Shown here piece after piece: positions 32,649-41,420 of a stretch of DNA of 60,710 nucleotides (the first letter of the stretch is position 1; each line of letters opens with the position of its first letter). The notes under the pieces are model-generated. The model saw nothing but the letters and a program-made list of their open reading frames with translations. It did not search any database and was not told the DNA's origin. The stretch is from NCBI GenBank assembly GCA_949293985.1, contig CASFFN010000004.1, forward strand, positions 1-60,710, in the 5' to 3' direction. Origin of the DNA: an uncultured Eubacteriales bacterium. GTDB lineage: Bacteria; Bacillota; Clostridia; Oscillospirales; Oscillospiraceae. The position numbers were made by a program, and so were the translations under genes.

Positions 32649-34976
32649 CTAATCAGACACCTGGGTGTCCGCGAATCGCAATTCTATGGTCGTACCTACC
32701 GGCACCCGAGTACCCGGCGCCTGAGACTGGGCCGTCACCACCACCCGGGGAGAAAGGCTATCGTTGCCGGTGACCAGGATATAAAGCCCCAGCTCCCCGG
32801 CCCGGTCGCTGGCCTGCTGTCGGTTAAGGCCGTAAAAATCCGGCACTTCCACCGTCCGTTCCTGAGCCTCCTGCCCGCAGTAGAGCAGCACCTGACTGTC
32901 CCCGGGTATGGTCTCCCCGGCTCCAGGAATCTGGTCGGTAATCACGCCGTCCTCTCCGACAATCTGCCCGGTGAGTCCCAGCTCCTTCAGTTTTTTCTGG
33001 GCGTCCGACACCGTCATGCCGGTAAAGTCCTCCAAAATCACTTCCCGGCCTGCCGCCTCCTCCGAAGAGAAGTTCCGCTCCACTCCCAGATAGGGAAGAA
33101 TGTCCGCCATCACCGCTCCCACAGTAGGGGCCGCCATGACGCCGCCGGAAATGTAGATTCCCGTTTCCCGGGAGGGGGTGTCCAAAGCCACCAATACAAT
33201 ATACTCCGGATCGTCCATAGGCGCAATCCCTACAAATGATACGATTTTATCCAGGACTCTCTGGCCATTCTCATCGAAAACATCAATTTTTTCACTGGTT
33301 CCGGTTTTTCCTCCGATGGAGAAACCGGCAACGGCGGCATTTTTGGCCGTTCCCTCCTCCACCACGGATTTCAGAAGCTGGCACATGGTCTTGGAGGTCT
33401 CCTCCGAAATCACCTGACGGATGACCGTAGGCTCCTGATACAAAACCGTATTGCCCTGGGCATCCACCACCTCCTGAACGATGTAGGGCTCTAAAAGGTT
33501 TCCGCCGTTGACCACCGCCGCCACCGCCCGCACCAGCTGCAAGGGGGTGAGCTTGAAGGTCTGGCCGAAGGAGCCGGAGGTGAGGGAGGCCGTACCCCAT
33601 TTTTCCGTGTCCGTCACGGTGGATTTGTCAAAAAAGACGCCTTTGCTCTCCCCGGCCAAATCGATTCCGGTCTTTTCCAGAATCCCAAATTTCTGCACAT
33701 ATTCGTAAAACCGCTCCCCGCCCAGCTGCAAGGCAATGTGGGCAAAGGCGATGTTGCAGGAATTCTGCAGAGCCTGGGGGGTCTTTTCGCTGCCGTGACC
33801 GGCAGAGCGCCAGCAGTGAAGCCGCTGGGCCCGGCCGGGAATCTGCTCGGAACCGCCGCAAAAGAAGGAGGAATCCAAGGTGATAGCCCCGCAGTCCAGG
33901 GCCGCCGCCATGGTCATGATCTTGAAAGTGGAGCCGGGCTCATAGCCGTCGGAAATACACCGGTTTCGCCACTGCTCCAGCTGGGCGGCATGAAGTGCCT
34001 GGGTATAGTCTTCCTTCTTCTGCTCATAGCTTTCAGAGCCTGTTGGCTCCTGGAGGTAGGCAAGGCGCAGCTGCTCCAGCTCCAGGGCTTTTTCCTCATC
34101 GTAAATTTCCAGGTAGTTGTTGGGGTCATAGCCCCCGATGGTGGCCATGGCCAGAATCTCTCCGGTTTTGGCGTTCATCACCATGCCGAAGGCTCCGTTT
34201 TGCACATCGTACCGGGCAATGGCGTTTTCCATCTGCTTTTCCAGGCAGGCCTGCACCGTGGCGTCAACGGTGAGGATTACGCTGTCCCCTTTCCCGGCTT
34301 CCACAAAGTCCTCATAGGAAAAGGGCATTTCCATCTCGTTGTTTCCCTTGGAGGTGATTACCTGCCCCAAAGAGCCTGCCAGGTAGCTATTGTAGGCGGC
34401 CTCCACCCCCTCGCAGCCGTCGCCTGAGATGTTGGCAAAGCCAATCACCTGGGAGGCAAGACTGCCATAGGGGTAGTACCGCTGGGTGGTGGGCTCCAGG
34501 TGTACCCCGGAGATTCCGGTTTCGTTGACATAATTACGAATCGCATCCGCCGTTTCCCTGTCCACATTCCGGGCAATCTGCTGGTACCGCAGTCGGGTAT
34601 TTTCCGCCTTTTCCAGAATAACCGCCGGGTCCTCCTCCAGAAGCTCCCCCAGGGTCTGGGACAGGGCCTTCATATCCGCCTGGGACTGTTGCAGCTCCAA
34701 GGGCGCAAGATAGACATTTTCCACGCTCTCGTTGCCCGCCAGCAGGTTCATGTTCCGGTCGTAAATCTCCCCCCGCTCCCCCATGACCCGGGTGACCCGG
34801 GACTGGTTTTCCAGGGCAAGGCGCTGGTAAAAGTCAAAATTTGTGACCATCAGACTGTAAAGCCGCAGAGCCGCCGGCACAAAGGCCAGCAGTCCCAGCA
34901 CCGCTCCCACCACCAGAATTCTTCGGTGCTGCCCGCTGTCTTTCCGCAGGCGTACATACTCCTTTTTCCTTGCCAT
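32649..34976 (-). CDS. Class B penicillin-binding protein with PASTA domains (FtsI/SpoVD type)
   Basis: A 775-residue bitopic transpeptidase. One membrane helix lies near residues 19-42, a PBP dimerisation domain spans about 50-215, and the transpeptidase domain carries Ser349-Thr-Phe-Lys352 (EPGSTFK), Ser406-Cys-Asn408 and Lys557-Thr-Gly559. Two PASTA repeats fill the C-terminus from about 645. In the mraZ cluster this position holds the division PBP; PASTA repeats are also found in SpoVD, so an exact name is left open. ATG 34976 follows GGGCGGGG; the upstream extension has no ribosome site. Confidence 0.92.
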   Translation of the reverse strand: MARKKEYVRLRKDSGQHRRILVVGAVLGLLAFVPAALRLYSLMVTNFDFYQRLALENQSRVTRVMGERGEIYDRNMNLLAGNESVENVYLAPLELQQSQADMKALSQTLGELLEEDPAVILEKAENTRLRYQQIARNVDRETADAIRNYVNETGISGVHLEPTTQRYYPYGSLASQVIGFANISGDGCEGVEAAYNSYLAGSLGQVITSKGNNEMEMPFSYEDFVEAGKGDSVILTVDATVQACLEKQMENAIARYDVQNGAFGMVMNAKTGEILAMATIGGYDPNNYLEIYDEEKALELEQLRLAYLQEPTGSESYEQKKEDYTQALHAAQLEQWRNRCISDGYEPGSTFKIMTMAAALDCGAITLDSSFFCGGSEQIPGRAQRLHCWRSAGHGSEKTPQALQNSCNIAFAHIALQLGGERFYEYVQKFGILEKTGIDLAGESKGVFFDKSTVTDTEKWGTASLTSGSFGQTFKLTPLQLVRAVAAVVNGGNLLEPYIVQEVVDAQGNTVLYQEPTVIRQVISEETSKTMCQLLKSVVEEGTAKNAAVAGFSIGGKTGTSEKIDVFDENGQRVLDKIVSFVGIAPMDDPEYIVLVALDTPSRETGIYISGGVMAAPTVGAVMADILPYLGVERNFSSEEAAGREVILEDFTGMTVSDAQKKLKELGLTGQIVGEDGVITDQIPGAGETIPGDSQVLLYCGQEAQERTVEVPDFYGLNRQQASDRAGELGLYILVTGNDSLSPRVVVTAQSQAPGTRVPVGTTIELRFADTQVSD

Positions 34977-35071
34977 AGATCCCCGCCCTTTCCAATCGCC
35001 AAAATGGGCAGCAAGGGAAACCCTCGCCGCCCACCGCAGCTCTATTGTCATTTTATGGGTCGGGACACGCT

Positions 35072-35536
35072 TTATGCAAACAGGTCAGCGAAAAAGTCCG
35101 CAACTTTTTGGAAGAAGCCCTGGGGCTCCTGGGTGGGAGCTTCTACCGGAATGGTTACCTGGGTAACCTCCGCCTTGGGCACTAAGCCCATGGCGGTAGC
35201 CAGCCGTTCCAGCTCCTCCAAATCATAGTTATGGTAGTAGGTACGCTCCAGCACGCTATTCTGGCTCTCCAGCTGCTGCACATACCGGGCCATCTGCTCC
35301 TGCTCCTGAACCGCTCCACTGAGGCGAACCAAGCCCACCACCATGGCGATCAGCATACCCAGGGCAACCGCTGTGCCCAGAATCGCCACCGGGTCCAGCC
35401 GCAGCACCACACGCTTTCGCTTTATCCTGCGGGGCAGCTTCAGGGTATTTTCAAAGGGAGCAGGGCTGGCCGGTTTTTTGGCCGCGGTCCCCTCCGTCCG
35501 GAACTGAATATACCGCACCTCATTTTTCATTGCCAC
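35072..35536 (-). CDS. ftsL: FtsL-like division protein
   Basis: A 154-residue protein with a basic cytoplasmic tail, one membrane helix (about residues 49-71: VAILGTAVALGMLIAMVVGLV) and a following coiled coil (QEQEQMARYVQQLESQNSVLERTYY), then a Pro/Glu-rich extracytoplasmic end. Sequence identity in FtsL is always low; topology, size and the position between rsmH and the PBP gene support the call. It starts with GTG behind AGGAGG. Confidence 0.8.
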   Translation of the reverse strand: MAMKNEVRYIQFRTEGTAAKKPASPAPFENTLKLPRRIKRKRVVLRLDPVAILGTAVALGMLIAMVVGLVRLSGAVQEQEQMARYVQQLESQNSVLERTYYHNYDLEELERLATAMGLVPKAEVTQVTIPVEAPTQEPQGFFQKVADFFADLFA

Positions 35537-35560
35537 CGCTGCTCACCTCCTGAAAATCAT

Positions 35561-36496
35561 TTACAATTTCTCGCACACCCGGAGCTTGGCGCTCCTGGCT
35601 CTGGGATTTTCCGCCAATTCCGCCTCCCCGGAAACAATGGGTTTGCGGCTGATTAGCTTCACCTGGGGCTTTTTCCCGCAGACGCACACCGGGAAATTGG
35701 GGGGGCAGGTGCAACCCCTGGCTGCCTCCGCCATGGCGTTTTTCACGATTCTGTCCTCCAGAGAATGGAAGGTAATCACCGCCAGCCGTCCGCCGGGGTT
35801 CAGCAAGGGAATAGCATCTGCCATCACCTTCTCCACGGAGCCCAGCTCGTCATTGACCGCGATACGGATGGCCTGGAAGCTCCGCTTGGCCGGGTGCTGC
35901 TTCTCCCGCAGGGCTGCCGCCGGCATGGCGCTGCGGATGATGTCCACCAGCTCCAAGGTGGTCTCAATGGGTGCCTCCTCCCGACGGCGGCAGATGGCTG
36001 CCGCAATCTGGGGGGCATAGCGCTCCTCCCCATAGGTATAGAGGATTCTTTTCAGCTCCTCCTGGGGCCAGGAATTCACCACCTCCCGGGCGGTGAGGGC
36101 ATCTTCCCCGTTCATACGCATATCCAAGGGGGCGTCGGCCATATAGGAAAAACCCCGCTGCCCGTCGTCCAGCTGGGGAGAGGACACCCCCAAATCCAGC
36201 AAAATGCCGTCCACGCCGGGAATCCGCAAATCCGCAAGCACCTGCTTGATTTCACTAAAATTGGAATGAACCAGGCTCACCCGGTCTTTCCAGGGCTTCA
36301 GCCGTTCCCCGGCCGCCGCCAGGGCCACCGGGTCCCGGTCGATGCCGATGAGCCGTCCGGTGGTGAGGCGCTGGGCAATCCGGCTGGAATGACCGGCGCC
36401 TCCCAAAGTGCCGTCCACATAAATGCCATCGGGGCGGATGTTCAGCCCCTCCAGGCACTCCTGCAAAAGCACGGATACATGATGAAATTCACTCAT
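35561..36496 (-). CDS. rsmH: 16S rRNA (cytosine(1402)-N4)-methyltransferase
   Basis: A 311-residue RsmH. N-terminal FHHVSVLLQECLEGLNI, the SAM site VDGTLGGAGHSSRIAQRL (about 28-45), IGIDRDPVALAAA, and the family motif LLDLGVSSPQLDDGQRGFSY are present, as is ITFHSLEDRIVK. The start overlaps the mraZ stop by 4 bp. It methylates C1402 in the ribosomal decoding site. Confidence 0.96.
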   Translation of the reverse strand: MSEFHHVSVLLQECLEGLNIRPDGIYVDGTLGGAGHSSRIAQRLTTGRLIGIDRDPVALAAAGERLKPWKDRVSLVHSNFSEIKQVLADLRIPGVDGILLDLGVSSPQLDDGQRGFSYMADAPLDMRMNGEDALTAREVVNSWPQEELKRILYTYGEERYAPQIAAAICRRREEAPIETTLELVDIIRSAMPAAALREKQHPAKRSFQAIRIAVNDELGSVEKVMADAIPLLNPGGRLAVITFHSLEDRIVKNAMAEAARGCTCPPNFPVCVCGKKPQVKLISRKPIVSGEAELAENPRARSAKLRVCEKL

Positions 36497-36921
36497 AGTC
36501 CAATGGCCTCCAGGGACGCCAGGAGCTTCTCCGGTGTGAGATTCTCCTGCTCAAAGCGGGCAAACTCCTCACTGTCCCAGATTTCCGCCTGCCCGGCCCG
36601 GCCCACAATCATCACTTCTTTGCCGATACCTGCGTAGTCCAGCAAAAACTGGGTCACAGGAAACCGGAACTGCTTGTCGGGGCAGCACTGGGCGGCGTTC
36701 ATAAACAGCAAACTGGTGGCGGCCGACCGCTGGGACAGGGGCAGGGCGTTATAGTTTTCGCTGATGGTTTGAAAGTCCTGAGCCGTGTAAAGGGTCAGAC
36801 ACCGGTGACCGCAGTTGACGCCCAGGGTGACATAGAAAGTCTCCCCCAGCTCCTCCCGAAGCTTGCTGGGTACAAACAGTCGATTCTTTTCATCCAGCTT
36901 GGCCGGGTACTTACCAATCAT
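36493..36921 (-). CDS. mraZ: Transcriptional regulator MraZ
   Basis: A 142-residue MraZ with two AbrB-like half-domains (about residues 3-50 and 76-125). The DNA-contact motif of the first, LDEKNRLFVPSKLREEL, and DKQFRFPVTQFLLDYAGI of the second are clear. It represses its own cluster in other bacteria; direct repeats fitting MraZ sites lie between its promoter and start codon. First gene of the dcw cluster. Confidence 0.95.
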   Translation of the reverse strand: MIGKYPAKLDEKNRLFVPSKLREELGETFYVTLGVNCGHRCLTLYTAQDFQTISENYNALPLSQRSAATSLLFMNAAQCCPDKQFRFPVTQFLLDYAGIGKEVMIVGRAGQAEIWDSEEFARFEQENLTPEKLLASLEAIGL

Positions 36922-36940
36922 CCGCAGTCACCTCCCTGTT

Positions 36941-36971
36941 ACTCCACTTTACTACCCTTTTACTCCATTTA
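36941..36971 (-). promoter_or_regulatory. Candidate MraZ operator: three direct repeats
   Basis: On the reverse strand three units (AAATGGAGT, AAAGGGTAGT, AAAGTGGAGT) repeat with a 10-11 bp period, on one face of the helix, just downstream of the -10. Repeated G-rich boxes with this period are known MraZ targets. Confidence 0.7.
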
Positions 36972-36976
36972 TAGAC

Positions 36977-37005
36977 AGTATAGCCGATTGTTCCAAAAAA
37001 ATCAA
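36977..37005 (-). promoter_or_regulatory. Promoter of the dcw cluster
   Basis: Reverse strand: -35 TTGATT, 17-bp spacer, -10 TATACT, about 56 bases before the mraZ start. Confidence 0.8.
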
Positions 37006-37079
37006 TGATTTTCCCGGATTTCACAGAAAATTCCTGGCATTTTTCCAATTTTCGTACATTTGTTCTATGAAATAAAAGC

Positions 37080-37121
37080 ACAAAACCACCCCTCTGACCG
37101 TTTTCGACAAAAGGGGCGGTG
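37080..37121 (-). terminator. Probable terminator of the ClpC-type gene
   Basis: Reverse strand: ACCGCCCCTTTTG and AGAGGGGTGGT can pair (one G:U) around an 11-base loop, followed by TTTTGTGCTTTTATTT. Confidence 0.55.
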
Positions 37122-37145
37122 TGCAAACAGGGGCATTTTTCCCGG

Positions 37146-39470
37146 CTATCCCAGAAATTCCACCTGTTCGCCTTTCAGGCTGACCCGGATTTTTCCCGGC
37201 TTTTTTCCGCATTTCAGCAGGTACACCGCCAGGGGTTCCTCCACCTGCTGCTCCACCACCCGGCGAATCTGCCGGGCGCCGCCCTTGGCTTTGCCCTGTC
37301 TTCCCAGGTGGGCCGCCAGCTCCCGGGGGAACTGCAAGGCAATTCCCCGTTCCTTGGCCCGCTGGCGGATGGCTGCCAGGAACTTCTCCGCAATGGAGGT
37401 CATGCTCTCCTCCTGCAAGGGGTGGAAGCACACAATCTTATCCAATCTTCCTAAAAATTCCGGGGTGAAATGCTGGCGAAGGGCTGCGTCCGTCTGGGGC
37501 TTTCGTCCCTCCGGCTGAAAGCCCAGGCCGTCGCTGCGGATTTCTCCCCCTAAGTTGCAGGTCATGGCTACAATGGCGTTGCGGAAGCTGACTTTTCTTC
37601 CTGCAGAGTCCGTCAGCACCCCCTCCTCCATAATTTGCAGCAGTATCCCCGCCACATCCGGATGGGCCTTCTCCAGCTCATCCAGAAGCACCAGGCAGTA
37701 AGGTCTCCGGCGCACCGCCTCGGTGAGCTTTCCTCCATCCTCATAGCCCACATAGCCGGGAGGGGCCCCGATGAGTCTTGCCACTGTGTGTTTTTCCATG
37801 TATTCCGACATATCCAGGCGAATCATGGCATCCACGCTGCCGTACAGCTCCTGGGCAAGCCCCCGGCACAGCTCCGTTTTCCCCACCCCGGTAGGCCCGG
37901 TGAGGAGAATACAGGCCACCGGCCGGTTTTCATCCCGGAGGCCGCTGAGGCCGGAGCGCACCGTCTGGGCCACCGCCGCCACCGCCTCCGGCTGTCCGAA
38001 CACCCGCTGGGACAGGGTTTCCTCCAGCCCCAGCAGCCGCTGCCGTTCATCCGCCGTCAACCGTCCCACGGGAATCCCCGTCCGGGCAGACACCGCCCAG
38101 GCAATGTCCCCGCCGGTCACCGCCCGGCCCCGGAGCCGCTCCGTGGATTTGGCCGACAGCTTCTGCACCCGATCCTGAAGCTCTGCCGCCCGTTCATACC
38201 GTTTTTCCTCCACTGCCTGATGAAGCTCCTGCTCCAGCTCCTGCCGCAGCCACCGCTTTCCCCCGTACTGCTGCTCCAGCCGCACATGGGCCGCCCCTTC
38301 GTCCAGCAGGTCGATGGCCTTATCCGGCAAAAACTGCTCCGGCAGGTACCGGACGGAAAGGCGCACCGCCTCCCCCAGGGCTTCCTCCGTAATCCGCAGA
38401 TGGTGGTGCTGCTCCAGCCCCGGCTTCAGCCCCCGGAGAATCTCCAGGGTAGCCTCCCGGCTGGGCTCCTCCACCCGCACCGGACGGAACCGCCGCTCCA
38501 GCGCCGGGTCCTTCTCAATATACTTCCGGTACTCCTCTAAGGTGGTGGCTCCCAGCATTTGCAGCTCGCCTCTGCCCAGGGCCGGTTTGAAGATGTTGGC
38601 GGCGTCAATGGCCCCCTCTGCCGCGCCGGCGCCTACAATGGTGTGCATTTCATCCACAAAGAGGATAATGTCTCCGCTGCGGCGGATTTCCGCCAGCATA
38701 TCCCGCACCCGCTCCTCAAACTCCCCCCGGTACTTGGTGCCTGCCACTAAGTTTGCCATGTTCAGGCTCACCAGCCGCTTATCCCGCAGAGCGGGAGGGA
38801 CATTCCCCGCCCCCATCCGCTGGGCAAGCCCCTCGGCAATGGCGGTTTTTCCCACTCCCGGCTCTCCCACCAGGGCCGGATTGTTCTTGTTCTTCCGGCA
38901 GAGAATCCCAATCACCGCCTCAATCTCCTGGTCCCGGCCAATGACCGGGTCCATGGCCGCCGCCTTCTGCACCAAATCCTCACAATATTGTTCCAACAGC
39001 TTCGTAGAAAGCCCCTCCTTCTTCCTGGTCGGGGGCGATTTCCGCTCCCAATACAAATAATCCACCATCCGGGAGAACAGCTCCTCCCGCTCCACACCGT
39101 TCAGCCGCAAAATGGTCGCCGCCTGGGTTCCCTCCCGGCGAAGAAGGGAGAGCAATATGTGCTCCGGCTCTGCCTGACGGCTGCCCAGGGCCAGAGCCTC
39201 TTGCCCTGCCCCCCGGAGAATGCTCCGCACCACCCCGGTATACCCCTGGGGCAGGGGCAGGCAGGGACTTCCCTTTCCCCACAGCACCGCCGCCATGTTG
39301 TAGGACAGCTCCCAGTCCAGCCCCGCTCCCCGGAGCATGGAGCCGGACAGCCCCGGGTCTTTTCCCAGAGCCAGCAGCACATGGACGCTTCCCACATAGC
39401 TGTGGCCCATACCCCTGGCCTGCCGGGCGGCTTCCAACAGTAACTTTCTTGTCTGCACCGTAAAATACAT
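37146..39470 (-). CDS. clpC: ClpC-type AAA+ unfoldase
   Basis: A 774-residue Hsp100 protein. An N-terminal Clp repeat domain (about 1-145) is followed by AAA1 with Walker A GEPGVGKTAIAEG (about 202) and FVDEMHT, a short coiled middle region (about 410-450), and AAA2 with GPTGVGKTELCRG and LLDELEKAHPDV. A loop SDGLGFQPEG in AAA2 matches the LGF/VGF tripeptide by which ClpC docks ClpP. It is not in a ctsR-mcsA-mcsB operon as in Bacillus, so regulation differs. It is transcribed alone. Confidence 0.85.
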   Translation of the reverse strand: MYFTVQTRKLLLEAARQARGMGHSYVGSVHVLLALGKDPGLSGSMLRGAGLDWELSYNMAAVLWGKGSPCLPLPQGYTGVVRSILRGAGQEALALGSRQAEPEHILLSLLRREGTQAATILRLNGVEREELFSRMVDYLYWERKSPPTRKKEGLSTKLLEQYCEDLVQKAAAMDPVIGRDQEIEAVIGILCRKNKNNPALVGEPGVGKTAIAEGLAQRMGAGNVPPALRDKRLVSLNMANLVAGTKYRGEFEERVRDMLAEIRRSGDIILFVDEMHTIVGAGAAEGAIDAANIFKPALGRGELQMLGATTLEEYRKYIEKDPALERRFRPVRVEEPSREATLEILRGLKPGLEQHHHLRITEEALGEAVRLSVRYLPEQFLPDKAIDLLDEGAAHVRLEQQYGGKRWLRQELEQELHQAVEEKRYERAAELQDRVQKLSAKSTERLRGRAVTGGDIAWAVSARTGIPVGRLTADERQRLLGLEETLSQRVFGQPEAVAAVAQTVRSGLSGLRDENRPVACILLTGPTGVGKTELCRGLAQELYGSVDAMIRLDMSEYMEKHTVARLIGAPPGYVGYEDGGKLTEAVRRRPYCLVLLDELEKAHPDVAGILLQIMEEGVLTDSAGRKVSFRNAIVAMTCNLGGEIRSDGLGFQPEGRKPQTDAALRQHFTPEFLGRLDKIVCFHPLQEESMTSIAEKFLAAIRQRAKERGIALQFPRELAAHLGRQGKAKGGARQIRRVVEQQVEEPLAVYLLKCGKKPGKIRVSLKGEQVEFLG

Positions 39471-39543
39471 AGCCCTATCCTCCGCCTGGAAATCCTGCCC
39501 AACCGCCCCGGAAAATATACCGCCAAAATTTTATAAAAAATCA

Positions 39544-39571
39544 TTGCATTTTGAGAAATCCATGTTAGAAT
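39544..39571 (+). promoter_or_regulatory. Promoter of the ferredoxin gene
   Basis: -35 TTGCAT, 16-bp spacer, -10 TAGAAT, 53 bases before the start codon. Confidence 0.75.
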
Positions 39572-39624
39572 AAAGGTGCATTCCCCATGGGATGCAGCAT
39601 TATACACATAATGGAGGGATAATC

Positions 39625-39795
39625 ATGGCTTACAACATCACCGACGCTTGCGTAAAGTGCGGCAGCTGTGCTGAGAACTGCCCCGTAGAGGCTATCTCCG
39701 AGGGCGAGGACACTTATGTAATCGATGCCGATGTCTGCGTTAGCTGCGGCTCCTGCGCTGACGCCTGCCCCGTTGAAGCAATCGAGGAAGGCTGA
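39625..39795 (+). CDS. 2[4Fe-4S] clostridial-type ferredoxin
   Basis: A 56-residue ferredoxin, MAYNITDACVKCGSCAENCP for the first half and CVSCGSCADACP for the second. Both halves have Cys-x2-Cys-x2-Cys-x3-Cys-Pro, giving two low-potential 4Fe-4S clusters. The size and pseudo-twofold repeat are exactly those of soluble clostridial ferredoxins that serve pyruvate:ferredoxin oxidoreductase and hydrogenase. GGAGGG lies seven bases before the ATG. It is monocistronic with promoter and terminator. Confidence 0.96.
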   Translation: MAYNITDACVKCGSCAENCPVEAISEGEDTYVIDADVCVSCGSCADACPVEAIEEG

Positions 39796-39810
39796 TTCTC
39801 CGATTCTGCC

Positions 39811-39854
39811 ATCAGTCTGCAAGCCTTTTCCTTGGCTTGCAGGCTGATTTTTTT
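39811..39854 (+). terminator. Terminator after the ferredoxin gene
   Basis: TGCAAGCC and GGCTTGCA form the core stem, extended by ATCAG and CTGAT, and followed by TTTTTTT. Confidence 0.85.
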
Positions 39855-39866
39855 ACGGAGGTTTTC

Positions 39867-40556
39867 ATGGAACACCTGCATAACGGATTTACCCTGGAAT
39901 TATGCCCCGGAGCCTTTCCCTTGAGCACCGACTCTGTGGCTCTTTCCGGTTTTGTTTCTCTTCCCAAAAAGGCGGCGGTGCTGGACTTAGGCTCCGGCTG
40001 CGGCACATTGGGACTTCTCCTCTGTGCCCGCTTTCCCCAATGCACCGTCACTGGGGTGGAACTGGAGGAAAGCGCCCATGCCATGGCTCTGCACAACGCC
40101 CGGGTCAACGGCTTAGAGGATCGCCTTACCAGTATATGCGCAGACCTTACCGCCATCCCTTCTTTGGTTTCCCCGGGAAGCTACACCTGCTGTGTCTCCA
40201 ATCCCCCCTATTTTGCGGCAGGGCCCCAAAGCAAAGCCCACCCCACCGCCCGGCAGGAAGTACACTGCACCCTGGAGGATGTGTTCCGCAGCGCCGGCTG
40301 GGCACTGCAGTACGGCGGGGATTTTTACCTGGTGCACCGCCCGGAGCGGTTTGCGGAGGCTTGCAGCTGTGCCAGCCGGCACGGTATGGAGGTCAAAAAA
40401 GTTTGCCTTTTGCGGCACAAACCTCATGACCCCATCAGTCTGACCTTGATTCAATGCCGCAAAGGGGGAAAGCCGGGGCTGCTTTGGGAGGAAATGTGCC
40501 TGTTCCGGGAGGACGGCACCCCCACCGACGATTACCGTCGGCTTTATCATCTTTAG
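39867..40556 (+). CDS. TrmN6-like tRNA/small-molecule N6-adenine methyltransferase
   Basis: A 229-residue methyltransferase of the YfiC/TrmN6 (tRNA1(Val) A37) group. SAM motif I is VLDLGSGCGTLGLLL, the ribose acidic residue is in VTGVELEESAHAMA, and the catalytic motif is CVSNPPYF (Asn-Pro-Pro-Tyr), which marks N6-adenine or glutamine methylation. The gene is followed 11 bases later by rsmI, the same order as yabB-(yazA)-yabC in Bacillus; the GIY-YIG gene is missing here. CGGAGG precedes the ATG. Confidence 0.85.
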   Translation: MEHLHNGFTLELCPGAFPLSTDSVALSGFVSLPKKAAVLDLGSGCGTLGLLLCARFPQCTVTGVELEESAHAMALHNARVNGLEDRLTSICADLTAIPSLVSPGSYTCCVSNPPYFAAGPQSKAHPTARQEVHCTLEDVFRSAGWALQYGGDFYLVHRPERFAEACSCASRHGMEVKKVCLLRHKPHDPISLTLIQCRKGGKPGLLWEEMCLFREDGTPTDDYRRLYHL

Positions 40557-40567
40557 GAGGCCATACC

Positions 40568-41398
40568 ATGGCAGGAATGTTATATCTCGTACCCACTCCC
40601 ATCGGAAACTTAGGGGACATCTCCCCCCGGTGCCGGGAGACGCTGGAGGCTGCGGACTTCATCGCCGCCGAGGACACCCGGGTAAGCTTGAAGCTATTAA
40701 ACCATCTGGGGATCCGGAAAAGCTTAGTCAGCTATCACCAGCACAACCAGAACCAGAAGGGTCAAGGGATTGTGGATCGGATTCTGGCCGGGGAGACCTG
40801 CGCCCTGGTGTCCGACGCCGGAAGCCCCGCCATCTCTGACCCGGGAGAGGAACTGGTGAAGCAGTGCGCCCAGGCAGGCATCACCGTCTGCGCAATTCCC
40901 GGCCCCTGCGCTTTAGTGACGGCTCTGAGCATTTCCGGCCAGTCCACCGGCAGGTTCTGCTTTGAAGGCTTCCTCTCCACCGCCAAAAAGAGCCGGATGG
41001 AGCACCTGGAAAGCCTGCGGAAAGAAACCCGCACCATGATTTTCTATGAGGCACCCCACAAGCTTTTGTCCACCCTGGAGGATATGGAAAAGGTATTCGG
41101 CCCCCAGCGGCCTATCAGCCTGTGCCGGGAGCTGACCAAGCTCCACGAGGAGGTCATCCGCACCACCCTCTCCGGCGCTCTTGCCCTTTATGCCCAGCAA
41201 AGCCCCAAGGGAGAGTTTGTGCTGGTGGTAGCCGGTGCGGAACCAGAGGAAAAGCCCCAGGCTACGGCCGAAGAAGCGGCTGCTCAGGTCGCCCGGCTCA
41301 TGGAGCAGGGCCTCAGCCGGAAGGACGCCGTAAAGCAGACAGCGGAAGCCCTGGGACTTCCCAAAAATCTGGTTTACGATGCGGCACTGAATTTATAA
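40568..41398 (+). CDS. rsmI: 16S rRNA (cytidine(1402)-2'-O)-methyltransferase
   Basis: A 276-residue RsmI of the tetrapyrrole-methylase fold. YLVPTPIGNLGDISPRCRETLEAADFIAAEDTR at the start, VSDAGSPAISDPGEELV and CAIPGPCALVTALSISG are diagnostic. The end carries the RsmI helical domain (LSRKDAVKQTAEALGLPKNLVYDAAL). It acts on the same nucleotide (C1402) as RsmH encoded at 35561-36496. AGGAGG precedes the ATG. Confidence 0.96.
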   Translation: MAGMLYLVPTPIGNLGDISPRCRETLEAADFIAAEDTRVSLKLLNHLGIRKSLVSYHQHNQNQKGQGIVDRILAGETCALVSDAGSPAISDPGEELVKQCAQAGITVCAIPGPCALVTALSISGQSTGRFCFEGFLSTAKKSRMEHLESLRKETRTMIFYEAPHKLLSTLEDMEKVFGPQRPISLCRELTKLHEEVIRTTLSGALALYAQQSPKGEFVLVVAGAEPEEKPQATAEEAAAQVARLMEQGLSRKDAVKQTAEALGLPKNLVYDAALNL

Positions 41399-41420
41399 AC
41401 TATTCCCCGGAGGTAAATGA

